From: Methanomicrobiales archaeon | GTDB taxonomy: Archaea; Halobacteriota; Methanomicrobia; Methanomicrobiales; Methanospirillaceae | Reading direction: 5' to 3' | DNA: 32,468 nucleotides | Assembly (NCBI GenBank): GCA_025358115.1 | Contig: JANYKQ010000026.1 | Span: 1 to 32,468, forward strand | Part shown: positions 28,263 to 32,468 of the stretch, piece by piece | How positions within the stretch are numbered: the first letter of the stretch is position 1 | Layout of the letters: each line of letters opens with the position of its first letter | Made by a program: the position numbers and the translations under genes | Notes under the pieces: generated by a model | The model's database searches: none | What the model saw: only the letters and a program-made list of their open reading frames with translations | Told to the model about the DNA's origin: nothing

Positions 28263-30425
28263 TCAACCAAATTTTGATAGTGTTGACTGTCCCTGCACTG
28301 CTGTATCGTCAATTTTCCCTGATGGTACATGTTTGGACGTATCCAGTTGTGGAAAGAGTTGTTCTGCAATTCCCCGCCCAAGAATCTTTGTCACGTTCTC
28401 AATTCCTGCTTTACCCAGTGCAAGTGGTGAAGTAATACCATTATTAAAGAGACGCCGGGCACGTACGCGTCCGATCCCACGCAGTTTCACGAGGGGGAGC
28501 AGTTCACGACGGATCCCGTTTTTCATGCAGATCTCGTATTCCTTTATTTTCGGGTGCACTGAGGGTGCAAACATCCTTGCCAGTTCAACAGTTGCGTGCA
28601 GCAACCAGTTCACGTTCTCTACCATGCCATAGAGATCGCCGGGACCCACGGCATATCGTTCACAGATCTTTTCATCGGGAAGTTCATCGGTCCAGTCTGC
28701 AAGGAGCATGGTTGTTTTGAGTGCCCGGTAATAGGGTTCTGCCTCCTCCTCGTCCTGCGGGGGTTCATGCCAGAGCTCACCGACATGGGCATCAGCCATA
28801 CGATCGAGAGCAGGAATATCGGTATTCTTTGCATAGAGTCTGGGCATATCCGGAGTGCTGCAGATGGTCTGGAGAACACCAAGATCTGCATAATTTTCAT
28901 TGTTCCGGAGCCCGCTGACAATGAGCGCAGCGCTGCGGGGATCTATATACAGCCGTGAAACCAGACTGCCGAAGTCGGTGGTACCAAGATGCTCTCCTAC
29001 TTCGACTACCAGTTCTGATGCAACGAGAAAGACAAGTGCTGCATCCACCGCTTTCTTCATCAGGCGACCTTGCCGGTGTTCATGGACGTAAAAAGTCCTG
29101 TCCATAAACGTGGCGAGTTCTGCCCTGGTACCGGCAAAACCAGATGCGATCAGAGAGAGTACATGGGTGTAGAGTGCAGTTGGCTCAGCAATTTTTGAAT
29201 GAATATCTTCCGCATCCGCATCGATATATATGTCAAAGAGCTTTTTACTCTCCCTCTCGTCCTTTGCGATAAGGACGGCCTCCCCGTAAGGATCGAGGCG
29301 TGGTCGGCCGGCCCTCCCTGCCATCTGGTGATATTCGCTGGCCGGAATCGGCTGCATCCCCTCTCCTGAAGAAAAGCGCAGGTAATCCCGTATGATCACC
29401 CGGCGTGCGGGAAGGTTAAGTCCCGCTGCCAGGGTCGGGGTTGATGAGATGGATTTGATCAGCCCTTTCCGGAATCCCTCTTCTACGATAGAACGCTCGG
29501 GCCGGCTCAGTCCTGCGTGATGGAAGGCTGCGCCTTTAGCAACACAGGCTGCCAGGGTTCTGACCATCTCCGTCTCGGCACCTTTACTCAGCTGTTCTGC
29601 ATAAGCAGCGAGAGCAGGGTCATCACTTTTTATCGCACCGGCAGCCCGTTTTGCAAAAGCTTCGGCGTTACGGCGGGAGGAGACAAAGACAAGACACTGT
29701 CCGCCCTCTGCAATGGTATCAAGGCAGAGATTGAGATCATCAAAATTTTTTGAGACCTGTTTTATTGCGCGTTCCCCATCATTAAAAAGAATACGATTAT
29801 TGCAATAAACCCCTTTGCGCAGATCAACCGGGCGCCAGTTGCTGGTGACCAGTTCTGCGTCAAGCCATCCGGCGAGTAATTTCGGGTTACCGATTGTTGC
29901 AGAAAGCCCGATTACCTGCATACCGGGATTGCGGCACCGCATCTTTGCGATCACCACTTCAAGCGTTGGTCCCCGGCTGTCAGAATCGACCAGGTGAACC
30001 TCATCGATAACAATCAGGGTGATATCGCTGATCCATCGTGCGCTGTTGCGGAGAAGTGAGTCCACCTTCTCGCTAGTTGCTACAATAATGTCATTCTTTC
30101 CCAGCAGATCATCGCGCCGGTCAAGATCTCCTGTTGAAATACCGACGCGGACTCCCTTGTTGCCAAATTCATCATATTTCTCGCTTGCGAGAGCTTTTAA
30201 GGGGACAATATACAGGCATTTTCCGCCGGCGGCTATGTGACTGTGCATTGCCATCTCGGCAACCAGTGTCTTTCCGCTTGCCGTAGGGATGGCAACAAGG
30301 AGGTTTTTTCCTGCAAGCATGCCGCGTTTTACACATTCGGCCTGGGGAGGGTAGAGCTCAGCAATACCTGCCTGCATGTAATGTTGTTTGAGACCAGCCG
30401 GAATCGGAAGCTCACTGATCAACAT
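28263..30425 (-). CDS. hel308: Hel308-type superfamily 2 DNA helicase (Hjm)
   Basis: The 720-aa Ski2-like helicase acts on stalled forks and recombination intermediates. Walker [10 protein letters not shown] lies at 45-53, motif Ia at [11 protein letters not shown], motif II DEVH at 141-144 and motif III SATIGN at 175-180. Motif IV is near [12 protein letters not shown], motif V at [16 protein letters not shown] and motif [15 protein letters not shown] at 367-379. The winged helix and the seven-helix ratchet domain follow, then a helix-hairpin-helix tail ([20 protein letters not shown]) near 640-665 and a C-terminal tail with CxxxGQS-type residues. Length is normal. It is transcribed with cgi121, starting near a short intergenic region that contains ORB-core-like words. 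Confidence 0.96.
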   Translation of the reverse strand: MLISELPIPAGLKQHYMQAGIAELYPPQAECVKRGMLAGKNLLVAIPTASGKTLVAEMAMHSHIAAGGKCLYIVPLKALASEKYDEFGNKGVRVGISTGDLDRRDDLLGKNDIIVATSEKVDSLLRNSARWISDITLIVIDEVHLVDSDSRGPTLEVVIAKMRCRNPGMQVIGLSATIGNPKLLAGWLDAELVTSNWRPVDLRKGVYCNNRILFNDGERAIKQVSKNFDDLNLCLDTIAEGGQCLVFVSSRRNAEAFAKRAAGAIKSDDPALAAYAEQLSKGAETEMVRTLAACVAKGAAFHHAGLSRPERSIVEEGFRKGLIKSISSTPTLAAGLNLPARRVIIRDYLRFSSGEGMQPIPASEYHQMAGRAGRPRLDPYGEAVLIAKDERESKKLFDIYIDADAEDIHSKIAEPTALYTHVLSLIASGFAGTRAELATFMDRTFYVHEHRQGRLMKKAVDAALVFLVASELVVEVGEHLGTTDFGSLVSRLYIDPRSAALIVSGLRNNENYADLGVLQTICSTPDMPRLYAKNTDIPALDRMADAHVGELWHEPPQDEEEAEPYYRALKTTMLLADWTDELPDEKICERYAVGPGDLYGMVENVNWLLHATVELARMFAPSVHPKIKEYEICMKNGIRRELLPLVKLRGIGRVRARRLFNNGITSPLALGKAGIENVTKILGRGIAEQLFPQLDTSKHVPSGKIDDTAVQGQSTLSKFG

Positions 30426-30585
30426 GTCAAACCCGTCCCCCTACTTAAAAACCCCATTGATTCCACTGAAACAATCACGTATTTGAGGTATTTAGACAAA
30501 TTAAGTCTGTTATCCGTAATTATTCTCCAGTGGAAATTTAGCAAAAACATAAATATTGTTGCAGGAATTTCGGTTATTCCTGCGC
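30426..30585. promoter_or_regulatory. hel308 upstream region with ORB-core-like words
   Basis: The 160-nt space between the KH gene and hel308 holds TTCCACTGAAACAA (30461-30474) and TTCTCCAGTGGAAATTT (30523-30539). Both resemble the ORB dyad TTCCAxTGGAAA, but neither has the GGGG tract. CTACTTAAAAACC (30441-30453) gives a TATA-like element on the hel308 side. No RNA gene was recognised. Confidence 0.35.
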
Positions 30586-31131
30586 TCAATAATAATAACT
30601 GATCATATCCTGTTTTGCCTCTTTCTTTTTCCGGTCAAGGAAGGCAAAAACATTCTCGTGGGGGACGCCCTCGATCAGCATATCGACAGCAGCCCGGGCG
30701 GTCTTGAGCTGCTCGGGATACCCGATAATTGAGACGGTCTTTCCAAATACCGAAATCTCGACGTCGGTCATATCCTCGATCTGTTCCCGTGCCCTGCCGT
30801 CCTTGCCAATGATCCGGCCCCTCAGTCTGTCCAACTGGCGCGGACCATCTGCCATTCCGGAAAGATCAATGACTTCAAGCAATAGATCTTCATCCTCGAT
30901 CATCTCAAATGCACGTTCAGGGGAAAACCCGCAGTTGATGGCGTTGATAATTTCTACAGCCCGGAGAAGGGAGATGGTGTGCTCTTCAGTTCCTTCAACT
31001 TTTACAATCCCCTCTTTGCTGTCGATGGTGATGGTGGCGTGGGTTTTGGCCTCGAGCTCTCTCTTGGTGGCGCCAGCCTTTCCAATAAGAACACCCACCC
31101 TGCTTCCGGCGATTTTGACTTCCTGCATCAT
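30586..31131 (-). CDS. KH-domain RNA-binding protein, archaeal Dim2/Krr1-like
   Basis: The 181-aa protein has two KH domains. The first is at about 3-60 with GxxG loop IGKAGATKRELE (16-27), the second at about 100-160 with IIGKDGRAREQIEDMTDVEI (GKDG at 109-112). A C-terminal basic tail ends LDRKKKEAKQDMISYYY. Archaeal Dim2p-like proteins (Pno1/Krr1 relatives) take part in 16S rRNA 3'-end maturation and contact initiation factor aIF2 alpha. RIO1 kinase lies just upstream on the same strand (gap 80 nt), the usual ribosome-biogenesis association. The sequence has two adjacent Met at the start; either could be used. Confidence 0.92.
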   Translation of the reverse strand: MMQEVKIAGSRVGVLIGKAGATKRELEAKTHATITIDSKEGIVKVEGTEEHTISLLRAVEIINAINCGFSPERAFEMIEDEDLLLEVIDLSGMADGPRQLDRLRGRIIGKDGRAREQIEDMTDVEISVFGKTVSIIGYPEQLKTARAAVDMLIEGVPHENVFAFLDRKKKEAKQDMISYYY

Positions 31132-31211
31132 GTTTGTTTCATCTTGGTTTTTGTATTATTATATTTAATTGCCTAACGTTGTGACACTCATCCATTGGCA
31201 GTCAACGGTTA

Positions 31212-31988
31212 TCATGGTTCGGCAACATTGAGTCCGGTAACTGCATTGAACAGATCAAAATCCTTACGGATTTCACATCGGTTTTTAAAATACCGGTTTA
31301 TATTACGGATATCCCGCATCAGGAACTGCAGTGCCCGGGGATGATCGCGGGTTACGGATTGCCCCATATCGATGAAGTAGGGCTTGTCCCCGTACAAAAT
31401 ATTAAACTCGCTCAAGTCGGCATGTACCAGCTCAGCTTTATTGTACAGGATATCGATGGTGTTGGTTATCGTCTCATAGATCTCTGCTGGATCCTCCATA
31501 ATGACATTCCGGAGTTGTGGGTAAGCAATCTCACCCTCCCCGATGAATGACATGATCAGGATGTTCCTGTCCCAGACGATCGGTTCAGGGACAGCAATAC
31601 CCGCATCCCGGGCCCTGACCAGGTTGGAAAATTCCTTCCTCGTCCATGCAAAGATAAGATCCTTTTTCGCCTTTTTTACATGGGAAAATCTGCGGTCGCC
31701 CGTTACATACGAACTCATTGTGGTAAAGTTCGCAGTGCGGATCCGGTATATCTTAATGGCGATTGGCACTCCTTCCCGCTCGCCATAGAATACATTCGCC
31801 TCCTTTCCGGTGCTGATTGAACCACCGATTAAGGATAACCATTTTTTATGCACCAGTTTGTAGAGTGCGAGAAGCGTGACCTCGTCAAAGACATCCTCCC
31901 GAACCTTGAACTGGTCAGCATCTTTGATACGGATGCCCATCTCCTCGATAAGTTGATCAAATCGATCTTCTTTTTTTTCAAGACTCAC
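31212..31988 (-). CDS. rio1: RIO1 family atypical Ser/Thr protein kinase
   Basis: The 258-aa RIO1 kinase has the P-loop region SISTGKEANVFYG (57-69), catalytic Lys79 in IAIKIYRIRT, hinge MSFIGEGE, catalytic loop LVHADLSEFNIL with His189, Asp191 and Asn196, and metal-binding Asp207 in FIDMGQSV. The flexible loop TANFTTMSSYVTGDRRF is the RIO1-specific insertion. It acts in 30S subunit maturation, cycling on pre-ribosomes through ATP hydrolysis. Length is complete. It starts 31 nt after tyrS and is followed by the Dim2-like KH protein gene, so a ribosome-biogenesis transcript is likely. Confidence 0.95.
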   Translation of the reverse strand: MSLEKKEDRFDQLIEEMGIRIKDADQFKVREDVFDEVTLLALYKLVHKKWLSLIGGSISTGKEANVFYGEREGVPIAIKIYRIRTANFTTMSSYVTGDRRFSHVKKAKKDLIFAWTRKEFSNLVRARDAGIAVPEPIVWDRNILIMSFIGEGEIAYPQLRNVIMEDPAEIYETITNTIDILYNKAELVHADLSEFNILYGDKPYFIDMGQSVTRDHPRALQFLMRDIRNINRYFKNRCEIRKDFDLFNAVTGLNVAEP

Positions 31989-32019
31989 GGGGGGTCACAA
32001 TCCTAATGGTATTGGATAG

Positions 32020-32468
32020 TTACTTGATGTAGTCTCGCACCGGGGCAAGAATCTCTGCGAGCGACTCCCCGCATGCTTTCTTGAGATCCATGGGATGTAC
32101 TTCACCTTTTCCATAGGCCGTTTCGAGATCAATGTAACTTGAAAACACCCGGTCGCCGCCAAATTTCTCCGGCCGTTTAATGGTGATCTCAGGAAGGCGC
32201 GGGAAGATGTGGTACTGGAAGATCTGGAGTATCGGGTTCTCTGGAATCTCCGGTGGACAAAATGCCTTCTGGCATTTCTTTTTTATCTCTTCTTCCGTGT
32301 CTGCTACAGAGATGTAATTCCCCTGTGAAGAGGACATCTTCTTTCCGTCAATCCCGTTCAGGATGGGGGTGTGAATGCAGACGGGAGCTGTGTACCCGAA
32401 GTTCACCAGGTGCTCCCGGGCGAGCATGTGGATCTTGCGCTGATCAATACCCCCGACTGCTGCATCAG
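32020..32468 (-). CDS. tyrS: Tyrosyl-tRNA synthetase, C-terminal part (5' end outside window)
   Basis: The minus-strand frame is open from the right edge to the stop at 32020. It reads DAAVGGIDQRKIHMLARE, then LNGIDGKKMSSSQGNYISV. GGxDQRKIHMLAR and the KMSSS signature identify an archaeal/eukaryotic-type tyrosyl-tRNA synthetase (class I). The C-terminus YGKGEVHPMDLKKACGESLAEILAPVRDYI is the anticodon-side end of the short archaeal form. About 149 residues are visible, roughly the last 45 percent of the usual 320-340 aa. ATP and Tyr binding residues in the missing N-terminal half cannot be checked. The next gene downstream is rio1. Confidence 0.93.
   Translation of the reverse strand, partial: DAAVGGIDQRKIHMLAREHLVNFGYTAPVCIHTPILNGIDGKKMSSSQGNYISVADTEEEIKKKCQKAFCPPEIPENPILQIFQYHIFPRLPEITIKRPEKFGGDRVFSSYIDLETAYGKGEVHPMDLKKACGESLAEILAPVRDYIK

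Overview
The window looks like chromosomal DNA of a methanogenic archaeon, most likely order Methanomicrobiales (a Methanoregula-like relative is my best guess). The evidence is an archaeal information-processing set (Orc1/Cdc6, Hel308, the KEOPS subunit Cgi121, RIO1 kinase, an archaeal Dim2-like KH protein, short archaeal PurA, PdxS/PdxT). Many genes have a TATA-like box about 25-30 nt before a leaderless or near-leaderless start. Several iron-sulfur flavoproteins (Isf) of the type common in methanogens are also present. No tRNA, rRNA, insertion sequence or CRISPR array was seen.

Layout: 1-2810 holds a partial YHS-domain gene, a CARF-like/winged-helix protein, a coiled-coil protein, a flavodoxin and an unlisted 57-aa Cys-rich protein. 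2894-6215 holds three tandem related lipoproteins. 6315-9317 (minus) holds an amidohydrolase coupled to a carboxymuconolactone-decarboxylase-like protein, then a PEGA-repeat surface protein. 9540-10391 is a second CARF-like/winged-helix protein, collinear with the first. It is followed by a perfect palindrome and a G/C-rich hairpin cluster.

10631-17278 (minus) is mostly a dense redox island: three nitroreductase-family proteins (one fused to a 2x[4Fe-4S] ferredoxin), three Isf flavoproteins, a Rieske protein, a short old-yellow-enzyme homologue preceded by a coupled 21-codon ORF, and a flavin reductase. A divergent HxlR-type regulator with an N-terminal Cys follows at 17439. The gene content suggests a thiol- or electrophile-responsive reductive detoxification or electron-transfer module.

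After an AlkD-like glycosylase and a small unknown gene comes a compact minus-strand operon, purA - trm112-like - membrane protein - cbiB - pdxS - pdxT (19122-23292), with overlapping or nearly touching genes. Next is the minus-strand run orc1/cdc6 - lrp/asnC - aminotransferase (23412-26369).

The AT-rich, gene-free stretch 26370-27076 next to orc1/cdc6 is very probably a replication origin. It has two outward-facing Origin Recognition Box (ORB) elements flanking a roughly 150-bp A/T-rich segment. A third ORB lies against the probable TATA box of orc1/cdc6. Beyond it lie moaB (behind a palindromic promoter) and a minus-strand block tyrS (partial) - rio1 - KH protein - hel308 - cgi121.

The most unusual items are the CRISPR-free pair of CARF-like regulators, the HxlR-linked redox island with its mini-ORF, and the origin architecture with likely autoregulation. 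All functional calls come from reading motifs by eye; no database search was run.
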